A stretch of DNA of 64,000 nucleotides from contig CM040424.1 in the NCBI GenBank assembly GCA_022702705.1, forward strand, positions 144,961,165 through 145,025,164. The letters run 5' to 3'. Made by a program: the position numbers and the translations under genes. This DNA comes from Papilionanthe hookeriana x Papilionanthe teres. Taxonomy: Eukaryota > Streptophyta > Magnoliopsida > Asparagales > Orchidaceae. The notes beneath the pieces are model-generated. The model searched no databases, was not told the origin of the DNA, and saw only the letters and a program-made list of their open reading frames with translations. Positions 44,518-55,962 of the stretch are shown here, in pieces. Every line of letters starts with the position of its first letter. Within the stretch, counting starts at the first letter, position 1.

Positions 44518-45606
44518 ATGGCTCTAAGAATTTCAAAGGGGAAGAGGAAATTTGAGTATGACGAAAATAAATTTGTGAATTTCAAGGCTTTTTCTTGCTT
44601 TAGTACATTTCTTAGCAATAAGAAATGTATTCAAGAGAGAGTCTTTGAAAATCCTGGAGGTATGCTAGAAGAGCTTATTGCAAATCAATAAAGAGAGATT
44701 TTCTGCTATTTTACTGCTGAAGCAATGCTTAGTTTTGTTCGAGAGTTTTATGCAAATCTATATTATTTTGAGAGTGAATAAATTCTGGTTAGAAGCCAAA
44801 TGGTTGAATTTACCCCTACTAGCATTAATGCATTTTATCAGTTAAGAGCACCTTTTTCTTGTGAATACGAAACTTTTCTATAATGAATGAAGCATTGGAT
44901 ATGATTGTAAACTTTTTGACTGATGGAAAAGGGGAGTGGAAAATTAAACAAAGGCTAAAAGTTAACTTTCCCCTTTCTACTTTGAATCCTGTGTCAAAAG
45001 CCTGAAATTATTTCATTTATGTAAGACTTTTTCCTACCAACCATCACAACGAGGTTACTGTTGATAGAGCTGTTCAGAATTACTGTATTCAGAACATGAA
45101 GAATATAAATATTGGGGCTATTATTCATAAAAATATTTTGATAAGTTCAAAAGGAGAGATTATAGGTGGACTGAGACAACCCAGCCCGATTCATGTTTTA
45201 TGAATTCAGTCAGGTGTAGTGACTGAAGATAATGATGAGGTGAGCCAACCCCTGAAGCCCATTACTAAGTTGAATTTGAAAACATATGAAGCCCATGTAA
45301 GTTGGAAGTGGAGTAAGAAAGCTGATGTGCATTCTTCTAGTCATTATAGACCATCTACATCTTAGAAGCCTACTCTGCATTATGTTATGGATCAGCTGGA
45401 AAGTTTGAACACCAGAGTAGAGGGACTAGAAGTAAGGAACAAGATAAATGATGATTATCAGTGTGGTGGATAGAGTATGAGATAGCTTATCATGACGCAC
45501 ATATGAGATTTTTCAGGGGAGACACTAACATAGTATTTCCTACTTACCCTGATTATACTCCATACCAGCCCGCAAAACCTGATGATGGTGGAGCTCCTGT
45601 AAAATG
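44518..45606 (+). pseudogene. ORF3 copy 3
   Basis: Starts at ATG 44518 (MALRISKGKRKFEYDENKF, KKCIQERVFENPGGMLEEL) and continues after a TAA with FCYFTAEAMLSFVREFYANL and QMVEFTPTSINAFYQL. A further decayed stretch runs to a TGA near 45606 (words MDQLESLNTRVEGLEVRNK in broken form). It is a third, diverged copy of the Athila ORF3. Multiple stops make it non-functional. Confidence 0.75.
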
Positions 45607-47003
45607 AAGATTAGTAGTTTGTGTATTTTTTTTCAGTGTACTTTGTATTTGTATGTGTGATGTTTGTGATGTACCTGAGACTCACTTTGATCTTTGTTAT
45701 GTATTTTGTAATTGTGATGTACCTAAGACTATTTCTGATTAGTATCTGTTATGTAATGTGTATTTGGTTATATCTGTAACAAACTTTATGTTGATTTGTG
45801 GTGTATGTGATGATATAGTAGAGTTTTCATGTGTTTGGTTTGCTAGTTTAATTTGTGATAGTAACAGTTTGATGTTAATGTTGTATGCATAGTTTAGTTT
45901 CATGTTTTTAAAACCTCTTCTTTTAAAAATTTCTAACTCATATTTGTGTATTGAAATGCTTCTAATTATTTCAGGCCTACCGTTCTACTTTATGGAGAAA
46001 ACTTGCTTAAACTTAAATGTATGAAAAGACCAACATATTGAGGTATGAATTATATGTTTATATTTTTTTCTTTCACCCCAAATAAAATGTATTAATATTC
46101 AAAAATCTAAGTTAGGGGGAGGGAAAGAATTAACTATTAATTGTTCTCATTAAAAATATTTTTAAAATTATTAACTTGATTTATTGTAATAGAACTCAAT
46201 TTCAGATAATTGTATTTTGATTTTATTTAAGTATTTTGTAGAGTTGAATGAAAGTACTTGGTAATGAAAAGTAATTTTGTAGGCTATAATATTTGATAAA
46301 AGAGAATAGGACTATAGTCAATTATTCAAAGTAAGAAAAACTGTATGTTTGAAATATTAAGAATCTTAAAATTTTATGTGATAGCAAAGGATTGAGACTC
46401 TATGATGAATCATTAATAAGCTAAAGAAAGGCCTATAAGGTAAAGGATGTGGTAAGTTTCAAATTTAGGGTGAGAAGGGTGAAGTTCAAATTCATTAAAG
46501 GCTATCCAGATATAATAATCCTTACTTAAAAGAAAAGAAAAGAAAAATGAAAAGAAAAGAAAAGAAAAGAAAAAGATAAGAGAAAGGAAAGAAAAAAAGA
46601 AAAGGGAAGTGAGGAGAAGCTTGAGGAGATGCCTCATAAAAAATTGGCTTCACTTGGACCTACCTAAAGGGAAAAACTTAATTACTTTCCTGAACTTATA
46701 TGTGTGGATTAGCAACCTTACTAGTAGTGTTCTCATAAACTTCTTTTCATGTAATCCTTTTAAGTGCCTTAATAGGACAATCTACAGTTATTTTTAAAAT
46801 GAATAGAAGGCTAAAACTCTTAGAATTGATTACTAGATAGCCTTAAACCTGCAGAATTTACTTGAATTATTCAAAGATTTTTCTGAAATTTTTACTATTG
46901 TACTTATCTAAATGAAAATTATGGTATTCTAGAAATAAAGTTCATTGCAGTGGATCATTATTTTATGTATTAACTAAAATTACTTGAGGACAAGTAATAG
47001 TAA
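45607..47003 (+). other. Athila-2 3' UTR
   Basis: AT-rich, no conserved ORF. A purine simple-repeat zone of AAAAGAAAAG type lies at 46527-46610. The short ORFs here (46413-46637 minus, 46609-46797 plus) look like chance. Confidence 0.5.
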
Positions 47004-47017
47004 AGTTTGGGGGATCT
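47004..47017 (+). promoter_or_regulatory. Athila-2 polypurine tract
   Basis: AGTTTGGGGGATCT directly precedes the 3' LTR start TGATCCACTG at 47018; AAGTTTGGGGG is the typical Athila PPT. Confidence 0.75.
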
Positions 47018-48384
47018 TGATCCACTGAAAATTTGATGGCTTTTACTTTCCATTTTATACCTGTTTTTGATGATATTCCACTTTAAAGGAAGGTATTTTT
47101 CATGATTTAATGCAGACACAATGATTTTAGGCCTTTGGAGCAAAATGAAGCTAAAAGAAGCAAATTTGGAACAAAAAGGACAAAATTGTATTTATTGAAC
47201 TAGCGCAGAACGGCTCTGTCACCAGCACCAGACAACACTATTTTACAGAGAGTTGCAACCATTCTGGTGCAATAATGAGCCGAACGGCACCCTATTTAGT
47301 GTTGAACCACACCCTATCCAGATTTTAAACTAGATTCAATGTATTTGGCCGAGTTTTAAAGTGTTGCTTTGGGAAACTCTTGGGAATTCATTTTTGGCTG
47401 AATTTAAACACTTTTGGAGCCAAGTTTGAAGAGGGAGGAAGAAGAGAAGAGAAGAGTTTAGAGTATAGAGATTGCTTCTTTCCATTTAATGTAGGAAATT
47501 AGGTTTTGTGTTTTCTCTTCTAAAGAGTGTGAGAGGAGAGAGAAAGTGAGAGATATCTTCTTCCTTACTATTCTAAAGAGAGAAGTGTGTGTTGTTGTCA
47601 AGAAAGAAGATAAGTAAAAGGAATTCCTTGAGATTCGCTTAGGTACGAGTTTAAGATAAGTTGTATTTACTTTACTTTGTTTGTATAACGTTGTTTTTAT
47701 ATATAAAATCCATGTTTTGTCATCTTTTCCTCATGATGCTTGAGTAGATTTCTTTGTCTTTCTCCTTTTCATGTGATGTGTTGATGATGTGATATGAAAA
47801 TGATGTGCTGATTTATTATGGAGAATTTGTGATGACCTTTTCACTTTGAACTTCATTTACTTTTTGATCTGGCCAATTGAATTGTTAAAACTTGTTGGGA
47901 AACATATTTTTTGAAAGGATTATGAGTTCCACAACAAAAGTGAAGGTCACATTCAATGTCCATGAATGAGAGATGTAGTTCATGGGGATTAAGTGCAAAT
48001 AAATAGGGAAATATACTTTGATGGGTGTAGAATTGGAGATTTCAGAGTGACAGGCTGAAATCCTCAATTTGGTCCTAGAGAGAGTTAGCCTTCAGGTGAA
48101 GGGAAGTGGGAGCTCTGGAGTGAGAGCCAGTATCCTCCCAGCCTAACCACGGATTTGGGGACTAAACTTAGGATTAGCTAATGTTCTTTATACGTTGAAA
48201 TATGGGTAAAGAATAGGAATGCTCCTATTTGGCACAATACATTTGCATCCCTGATCTATGTCACAATAATCATCACATTATGATTGGAAAGAAGGAAGAC
48301 TCTTTCTTGAAACCGAACTTTGTTATAAATTTATTATTGCGTTAGTTTAACTTTATTTTGGTAGAAATAGTAAATACAACTTTA
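47018..48384 (+). mobile_element. Athila-2 3' LTR, truncated
   Basis: Starts TGATCCACTG after the PPT. It contains blocks shared with 42356-43240 and, inverted, with 54684-55957 and 63388-64000. It breaks off at about 48384, before the terminal CCTGTGGGATC zone, where a gag scrap follows. Confidence 0.78.
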
Positions 48385-48525
48385 TGATTTTGATGCGATA
48401 ACTGTGATAGTCTCTCAAATTGCCGCACTTTCCAAGAAAATAGATCAATATGGAATGAGTTATTCTCCAAAACCCCCAATAGTAGAAGAAAATTCATAAG
48501 GACAGATGGTAGACTCTCAAATGTC
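48385..48525 (+). pseudogene. Athila gag fragment
   Basis: Reads DAITVIVSQIAALSKKIDQY and SYSPKPPIVEEN, equivalent to 35070-35215 of Athila-2 and 53600-53770 (minus) of Athila-3. It is a stray piece joined directly to a truncated LTR. Confidence 0.8.
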
Positions 48526-49189
48526 TTATCTCTTATCTCCCGTACCTGTTATCTCTTGTATCTCAGTCATCACTTTCATCCATCAAATATCTATATATAT
48601 ATAATGCATGTTGTTTTTCGTTAGGGTAAAATTTGAATAGTGGAAGATCATCACATTCTCAATCATATATAAGTCATTAATCTTCGTAGGAGTATATGTG
48701 ACAAACCTACCTCACACATAGACTGATCCTTGGTTGATTCCATGAAGGTTTGCATAAAATTTTTTCACAACAAGGACAACTACGGCGGTAGTAGTGTAAC
48801 ATAACACTTCCCAATGTCTTTGAACAATAATTTCTTCAATCTGAGAAGTAGGAGAATTCTAACCTCAATTCACGAAGCCTTGCTCCTTAATCAGCCTCTT
48901 CTTTTAGATATTCTCGTTGAATAGATGTTGTGCTTCGAAACTGATGAACTTTCTACAGTTGAAAACTCGAAATCTTGAAGTTTCGATCGAGTCGGAATCC
49001 ATTTGGATGAGATTTGGGATCTTCCCTTTCTTTTTTCTGGTGGTTTTGGCGTTTAGGGGCGGTTTTTGGGATCTTCTTTTGCCAAACTTTCATCTTGTCC
49101 AAATTCTTTCCAAACTTTAATTCGATTCATTATTTTTAATGTTGTTTATGAAATTTAAGGAAGGGTATGACTTAATTAAGTGACAATCA
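48526..49189. other. Unassigned AT-rich segment
   Basis: I see no recognisable element or gene. A short TATATATA run lies at about 48590 and a 67-codon ORF at 48917-49120 without a known motif. Confidence 0.4.
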
Positions 49190-49462
49190 AACAAAAACAA
49201 CACTCAATAACTATGGGTTGCCTCCCACAATGTGCTTGGTTTAACGTCGTCGGCCCAACATAAACTCAGGTTATTCAGGTTGATCCAACATTAAAACCTC
49301 TTTGAAAATATGTCTATTGCCTTCAAAATATGGTTTTAATCTTTGTCCATTGACTTTGAATATTCTTCCAGATTTAGGGTCTTCAATATTCAAAGCTCCA
49401 AATTGATAGATTTTTACGACAGTGAAAGGTCCTATCCATCTAGATTTTAGTTTCCCATGAAA
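49190..49462 (-). other. Athila-3 post-integrase segment
   Basis: On the minus strand it holds the integrase tail (KVNGQRLKPYFEG-like, about 49310-49370) and the landmark GACGTTAAACCAAGC followed by GGGAGGCAACCCATAGTT (49205-49250), as at 39612-39655. ORF3 and the 3' LTR are absent beyond it, so Athila-3 is truncated here. Confidence 0.7.
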
Positions 49463-50505
49463 TCATTTCAATCTTGTATTGCATAATAAGATTTTTTTTC
49501 CTGGTTCAAATTCCTTTTTAACAATTTTCCGATCATGCCATATTTTTCTTCTCTCCTTGTATATTTTATCATTATCATATGATTCATTTCTGATTTCTTC
49601 CAACTCATTCAATTGCAACAGTCTTTTCTCACTAGCATCTTTCAAATTAAAATTTAATTTTTTTATTACCCAATATACTTTATATTCTAATTCAAATGGC
49701 AAGTGACAAGTCTTTCCAAAAATTAATCTGTATGGGTCATTCCTATAGGAGTTTTATAAGAAGTTTTGTATGCCCATAATCCGGTGTCTAATCTAGCAGA
49801 CCAATCTAATTTATCAAGATTTATGGTTTTTTCTAAAATTAGTTTAATTTCATGATTAGATACCTCAGCTAGGCCATTAGTTTGGGGATGATAAGCTGTA
49901 GAGATTTTTTGCATAATATTATATTTTTCTACCAATCTCTGAATCAAATTATTTTTAAAATGGGATCCTCCATCAGTGATGATTACTCTAGGCATTCCAT
50001 ATCTTATGAAAATATTTTTCATTAAAAACCTCAAAACACTTCTAGCATCAAACTTAGGTAAAGTTATTGCTTCAATCCATTTTGATACATAATCAACAAC
50101 AATTAATAAATATAAATTCCCAATTGAAGGTATAAATGATCCGATAAAATCTGATTCCCAAACATAAAAAATTTTAACTACCAAAGTAAAATTAAGTGGC
50201 ATTTCATTTCTTCTAGATATATTGCTTAATCTCTGACATCGATCACAGGTTTTGATAAATCTATAAACATCTCTAAAAATAGTAGGCCAATAAAATCCAT
50301 ATTGTAAAATCTTATGTGCTGTTCTTTCAATTCCGAAATATCCTCCGAATTCAGAATCATGACATCCTCGAATAATTTGTTTAGTTTCTTCATAAGGAAC
50401 ACAGCTTCTAATAATCAGATCTTTACACTGCTTATATAGATAAAGATCATCCCAAAAATAGAATTTAGCGTCATGTTTGAATTTCTTTCGTTGTTGCATT
50501 ATCAA
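49463..50505 (-). pseudogene. Athila-3 integrase, best preserved
   Basis: 49723-50505 is a continuous 260-codon stretch: zinc domain (CHDSEFGGYFGIERTAHKIL, FYWPTIFRDVYRFIKTCDRC), core with Asp in WESDFIGSF, Asp in VIITDGGSHF and Glu in NGLAEVSNHEIKLILE, then LWAYKTSYKTPIGM. After a small frameshift 49463-49702 gives the LPFELEYK-type block and the C-terminal part (FEPGKKILLCNTRLK). All D, D and E positions are kept, so the core may be only recently broken. Confidence 0.9.
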
Positions 50506-52117
50506 TTCCTATGGTAAAATGTTACTAACGATGTAGTTTACAATATTAACATACCACTATATATTTCCTTTTGTAATATTATACAACTGCTCATCAGGGA
50601 AAGTTTCAATTATTTCTTTTTCAAAATTAGCCAATTTAGGTTGTTCAAGTCAAGATAAATGATAAGCTATGTGGTTATCGACCCCTTTTCTATTGACAAT
50701 CTCACAATCGAACCCTTGCATTAAAAGTATTCATCGAATTAATCTTAGTTTAGCATCATTATTTTGCATTAAATATTTAATAGCAGAATGATCAGTATGC
50801 ACTATACATTTGACTCCAATTAAGTGAGATCTAAATTTTTTGAAGGCATAAATGATAGTTAATAAATCTCTTTCTGTAGTAGTGTAACTAATTTGAGCTT
50901 CAGTAAGAGTTTTACTAGTGTAGTATATACCTTTAAACATTTTCTCATACCTTTGTCCTAAAACCACTCCAATAGCATAATTGCTCGCATCACACATTAA
51001 TTCAAATGGTTTCTCCTAGTCAGGTGAAACTATTATAGGAGCAACGATTAATTTTTCCTTTAATAAATCGAAAGCTTTTAAGCATTCATTATTAAAATCA
51101 AACTTCATATCTTTTTCCAAAAGTTGGCATAGAGGCTTAGTTATTTTTGAAAGTCTTTAATATATCGCATGTAGAATCCAACATATTCCAAAAAGTTTCT
51201 TACCCCTCTCACAGTGGTTGGATGTGGTAATTTTTCTATAATTTGAATCTTTGCAGGATCTACTTCCATGCTATATTCAGATATTTTATGCCCAAGCACA
51301 ATTCCTCCTGCAACCATAAATTGACACTTTTCCTAGTTTATGACTAAATTTGTTCTTTCGCTTACCTCTAAAACATTTTCTAAGTTGCATAGGCATGCAT
51401 CAAATGAATCTCAAAATACTGAGAAATCATCCATAAGCACTTCTATTCCATCATCTATTAATTTGCTAAATATGGACATCATACATCTCTAAAATGTTGC
51501 AGGTGCATTACATAATCCAAAGGACATCCTTCTAAAAGAAAAAGTTTCGTAAGGGCTAGTAAATATAGTCTTCTCTTGATCCTCAGGAGTAATAGGTATT
51601 TGGTAATAATCGGTAGATCCATTTGAAAAGCAATAATACTTGTATCCAGCAAGTCTGTCTAACATGTGGTCTAAGAAAGGTAAAGGGAAATGATTTTTTC
51701 TAGTGGTGGCATTTAATTTTCTATAATCAATACATATTCTCCCATCAAGGACTTATCTTGTAGGTATGATTTTGTTTCGTTCATTTACATCAACAATCAC
51801 TCATCCTTTCTTAGGAACACAATGAATTAAACTTACCCAAACACTATCAGAAATGGGATATATAATTCTAACATCTAACCACTTTAAAATCTCTTTTTTA
51901 ACCACTTCTTTTATCATTGTGTTCAGTCTCATTTGTAGATCAGCTCTAAGTTTGTGTTGTTCATCCAACAAAATTCTTTGCATACAGATAGACGGACTAA
52001 TTCCTTTAATATCTGCTAAGGACCAACCAAAAGCATTTTTGTATCTATTTAAGGTATCCAGAAATTTTTTTCTTGATATTCATTTAAATTTGAAGATACA
52101 ATGACTGGTAAAGTAGA
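50506..52117 (-). pseudogene. Athila-3 reverse transcriptase and RNase H
   Basis: 51801-51983 holds the RT fingers (MQRILLDEQHKL, VVKKEILKWLDVRIIYPISD). The palm (about 51400-51800) is decayed but reads DGIEVLMDDFSVF near 51440. RNase H is at 50731-50997 (MCDASNYAIGVVLGQ, TTTERDLLTIIYAFKKF, HTDHSAIKYLMQ). Several stops and frameshifts interrupt the frame. Confidence 0.88.
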
Positions 52118-53071
52118 TTATTCTCCTAAAAACATATACTTTAAATGATTAGTGAGAATTTTCATGTCAAGTTCAGGAGGTTTTATGATAGATGGAATTA
52201 AACTTTTATCTCCACTTTCCACAGTATCCAATCTTTCAAATCTTTCCTGAACAAATTCAAACTCTTCATTCTTCATATCATCCAAATCATCTTCACTTTC
52301 ACTTTCATCCTCACATTCTAAATTCTCTTCAAACACTTCTTTAAAATGATCTTATCTCAAATAATCTCAGATTTTAATTCGAAAGCACTCATCATCCTTT
52401 TAGCCTAAAGGGTATTTCATAGATTTCAGAATATTGAAAGTCACCTCTTAATCATTAACTCTCATAGTTAATTCTTCTTTTTGAACATCAATCATAGCTC
52501 TCCCAGTAGCAAGGAATGGTCTTCCTAAAATAATTGGAATTTCTTTATCTTCCTCCATATCTAATACAATAAAGTCCATAGGAAAGATAAATTTATCAAC
52601 CTTCAGTAACACATCTTCCAAAACTCCTTTAGGAAAAGAAATAGAACGATCAGCCAATTGAAGAGTCACAGATGTAGGTGAAATTTCTTCTACTCCCAAT
52701 CTTTTGAAATTTGATAAAGGCATGAGATTAATACTTGCTCCTAGATCACATAAAGCTCTTCTGAAAAATTTCTCACCTATAGCACAAAACATAGTGAAAC
52801 TACCAGGGTCTTTAAGTTTTTCAGGAAGCTTCTTCTAAATAATTGCACTACACTCACCGCTGAGTGCATCAGTCTCGTGGTCTTTGAACTTTTTTTTCTT
52901 TTTAAGAATATCCTTCATAAACTTTGCATAATCAGGCATCTTCTTAAATGCTTCAACAAAGGGAATATTAATCGTTAATTTCTTCCAAAACTTTGCAAAT
53001 CTGTTATCCCTGTTCTGTTTTTTTAGTCTTTGAGAAAATGGAGGAGGTGGTTTTTCAACAGTAATCTTCAT
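52118..53071 (-). pseudogene. Athila-3 protease region
   Basis: 52835-53071 holds the pre-protease region (KPPPPFSQRLKKQ, MPDYAKFMKDIL); 52448-52792 the protease (ALCDLGASINLMPLSNFKR, with DLGAS intact, TLQLADRSISFPKG, IILGRPFLATGRAMIDV); 52118-52336 an acidic linker (IKPPELDMKILTNHLKYMFL). Frame changes separate the parts. Confidence 0.9.
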
Positions 53072-54466
53072 TAGTTCAATCGGATATTCTAAGTCTGGAT
53101 ATATCTTATTAGAACCTTTTTAATGTCCACTTCCTCTCTCTCAACTTCAACTTCTTTTTATACTATGTTTCCAATTATTTTGCACTCTTTAATTGAATAG
53201 CTTTAATTTGCTCATTTTGATCTTTTGGGTTGATTTCAACATTGCTAGGAAGATTTACCAAAGGTCTATTATTAAGCGTAGTGAAAAAAAATGTCCCAAT
53301 TGATTCTCAATGTTCTTCATCGCAACATTTTGAGCTTGTATTTGATTACCCATATTTAGAGTTATTTCTTCAGTAAACAACTTCTTTTTCTTAAATTTTG
53401 GGTTACTATTAAAACCAGGAGGATAAGAAGGTCTATAATTGGTATTTCCTTGGTTGTTCAGATTTCCAACTGGATTCATAGAATTTTTCCCCATTGTGGA
53501 TTAACAATAGCATTGTTATTATTCTAGTTAAAATTTGGGTGATTCTTCCAACCATGATTATAATAATTCGAATAAGGATTGTTGAGTCTATTATTTACAG
53601 CATTCAAGGTTTCATAAGGTGTTTGAGATTCTATCATCTGTCTTGATGAATTTTCCTCTAACACTAGGGGTGTTTGAGAATAATTCATTCTATATTGATC
53701 TATTTTCTTTGAAAGGGCAGCAATTTGAGAGATTATTATAGTTATAGCATCAGAATCATGAATACTTGCCACTTTCTTAGAATTTACCCACTCAGAGGGC
53801 CGTTGAAAATTATTAGGAGCAATCTCTTCTATTAACGAATATGCTTCATCAAAAGGTTTTGACATTAATGATCCACCAACAGTAGCATTTATAATCGATC
53901 TCAAAGATCCCACTAATCCATTATAAAATGTTTGAATTATTAACCAGTCTGGTAAAGTATGATGTGGAAAATTTTTCAAAAGATCTTTAAATCTTTCCTA
54001 AGCTTCATATATAGATTCTCCATCAAACTGACTAAATGATATCATTTCTCAGCTTAGCAAATTTTGAAGGAGGGAAATATTTTGACAGAAATTTTTGTGA
54101 AAGTTCTCCCCAAGTTCTGATAGATCCAGGTGCTAACGAATTTAACCACGCCTTAGCCTTATCCCTTAATGAAAAAGGAAAAAGTCTAAGCCTAATAGCA
54201 TCATTCAACACTCCATCATATTTAAAGGTAGCACACAATTCTAGAAAAATAACCAGATGTAAGTTAGGATCTTCATTAGGTTTTCCTCCAAATTGATTAT
54301 TCTGTACCATTTGGATAAAAGCAGGTTTAAGCTTAAATGAATTAGCAGCAACATCAGGGTTTTGGATAGTTAAGTGAATTTCATCTGTTGTTGGATTAGC
54401 ATAATCTCTTAAAGGTCTTGGTATATTTTCATTTTGATTTTTTTGATTGTTCAAGTTGTTCGCCAT
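53072..54466 (-). pseudogene. Athila-3 gag
   Basis: 54032-54466 begins at a good ATG (MANNLNNQKNQNENIPRPLR) and runs through the capsid N-half (NEDPNLHLVIFLELCATFKY, RLFPFSLRDKAKAWLNSLAP). 53524-53979 continues (LPDWLIIQTFYNGL, SKPFDEAYSLIEEIAPNN, YYNHGWKNHPNF) and 53255-53494 the Asn/Gln-rich tail. The two main parts are in different frames. It supplied the reference for the decayed gag in Athila-2. Confidence 0.9.
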
Positions 54467-54659
54467 TTTGTGAGGATTTTCAGATTGTTTTTATTATTTT
54501 CGAATTTTTCTAATAGTACACTTTAATTCAGAATCGTAAGGCACTAAACCTAAAGATCAAATTCTACGCATACAATCGCAATAAGCACACTAACATTAAA
54601 CAAGCACACAATTTAAATATAAGCTTTGAAATACTACCAACTTAATTTTTACAGTTACC

Positions 54660-54677
54660 CCCGCAGCAACAGTGCCA
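54660..54677 (-). promoter_or_regulatory. Athila-3 primer binding site
   Basis: Minus strand TGGCACTGTTGCTGCGGG, preceded by AGTTTT; a diverged Athila PBS. The LTR begins at 54684 on the right, so Athila-3 is minus oriented. Confidence 0.78.
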
Positions 54678-54683
54678 AAAACT

Positions 54684-55235
54684 TGGTGCGACGTTTTTAA
54701 ATTGCCAAAATTTATAACTCAGATTTATTTATATATATTGATTTAGTTTTCTATTTTGTCACACAATTTAACTCTAGTATACATATCACTCAGGTAATAC
54801 AGGGCTCAAATGGAGTCCTGGTTATTGATCCCATGAGGAGGTATTTACATTTATAATGGAGCACAGAAATCACTAAACGAATCACAACACAATTGTAGTA
54901 ATTACTAATAATAAAAAAACGAATAAATAGTTGCAGTTACTAATTCTACCAAAGTACGTTCTAACTTCCTAACACAGTTAACTAACATAAGACTAAATTT
55001 ATAACAAAAGTTCAAATGTAAGAAAGAATCTTCCTCCTCTCCAATAACAATGTGATGATTTAGTGATATAGATCAGCGATGCAATAATATTGTGCCAAAT
55101 AAGAGCATTCTTATTCTTTACCCTCTTCCGAGCGATATAAAGAATATTGGCTAATCCTAAGTTTAGTCCCCAAATCTGTTTTTAGGCTGGGAGGATACCA
55201 GCTGTCACTACGGACCTCTGATGTAGACTTTAAGT
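54684..55235 (-). mobile_element. Athila-3 5' LTR, terminal part
   Basis: Plus-strand edge TGGTGCGACG at 54684. Contains the LTR-end words ATACAGGGCTC...ATTGATCCCAT (54795-54840) and the GCCAAATAAGAGCATTC to GGGAGGATACCAG block (55096-55200). It breaks off near 55235, where another LTR end begins. Confidence 0.75.
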
Positions 55236-55957
55236 ATTGCAAGAACTTATGAACTCAAATTTATATATATTTATAATGATTTTGTAAAGTCCAAACATTC
55301 AACGCAAGTATACATATCGTATCAAGTAATACAGGGCTCTAATGGAGTCCCGTTTATCGATCCCACAGGGAAGGGGAGAATCTCACTATTGATAATGTAA
55401 TACTGAATTCCAATACTTAAATTGCGATTAAAGTTTACTGTTTACTTCTACTACCAAGATGTAGAAAACAATAAAAATTAAGCATACTACAATTACTTCT
55501 ATATCTTTAAAACAAAATTAACTATCAGACACACACTAAGCTATATATTTGAAAGATTTTAATATATAAGAAAAGTATCTTTCCTCTTGCAACGAGAAGA
55601 TGATGTGTGGATGATATTAAATGATTATCTATGGTATTATACCAAATAGGAGCATAATTGTTTCTTTAACCTTAAAAGAGTACCCCCTCTTCCAAACATG
55701 GAAACAACATTGACATATCCTAAGTTTAGTTACTAAATCTAAGGCTAGGCAGGAAGGATACCGGCTGCCACTACGGAGCTCCCACTCACCTTTTACCTAA
55801 AGGCTAACATTCGAGTTTAGTTACTAATCTTAGGACCAAATTGGGGATCTCAGACAGTCACCCTGAAACCTCCAATTTGATGTCCATCAAAACACATTTC
55901 CCTATTTATTTGCACTCAATTCCCATGAACTACGCAATACATCCATGGAAATTGAAT
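55236..55957 (-). mobile_element. Second Athila LTR copy, left part (split by solo LTR)
   Basis: Repeats the same landmarks about 530 bp further on: ATACAGGGCTCTAATGGAGT at about 55330 and ACCAAATAGGAGCAT to AGGATACCGGCTGCC (55643-55770). It is continued after the solo LTR at 63388. This is either a second element end or a partial tandem duplication. Confidence 0.72.
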
Positions 55958-55962
55958 GGGTT
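55958..55962. repeat. Target-site duplication GGGTT, left
   Basis: GGGTT immediately before TGTCAGCATATTTTTAGG; identical to 63383-63387 on the other side of the solo LTR. Five bp is the usual length for Ty3/gypsy integrase. Confidence 0.9.

Noticed and set aside
46527..46610. AAAAGAAAAG purine run as the Athila-2 PPT
   Set aside because: It is 400 bp from the LTR. The AGTTTGGGGG tract at 47004-47017 touches the LTR and fits better.
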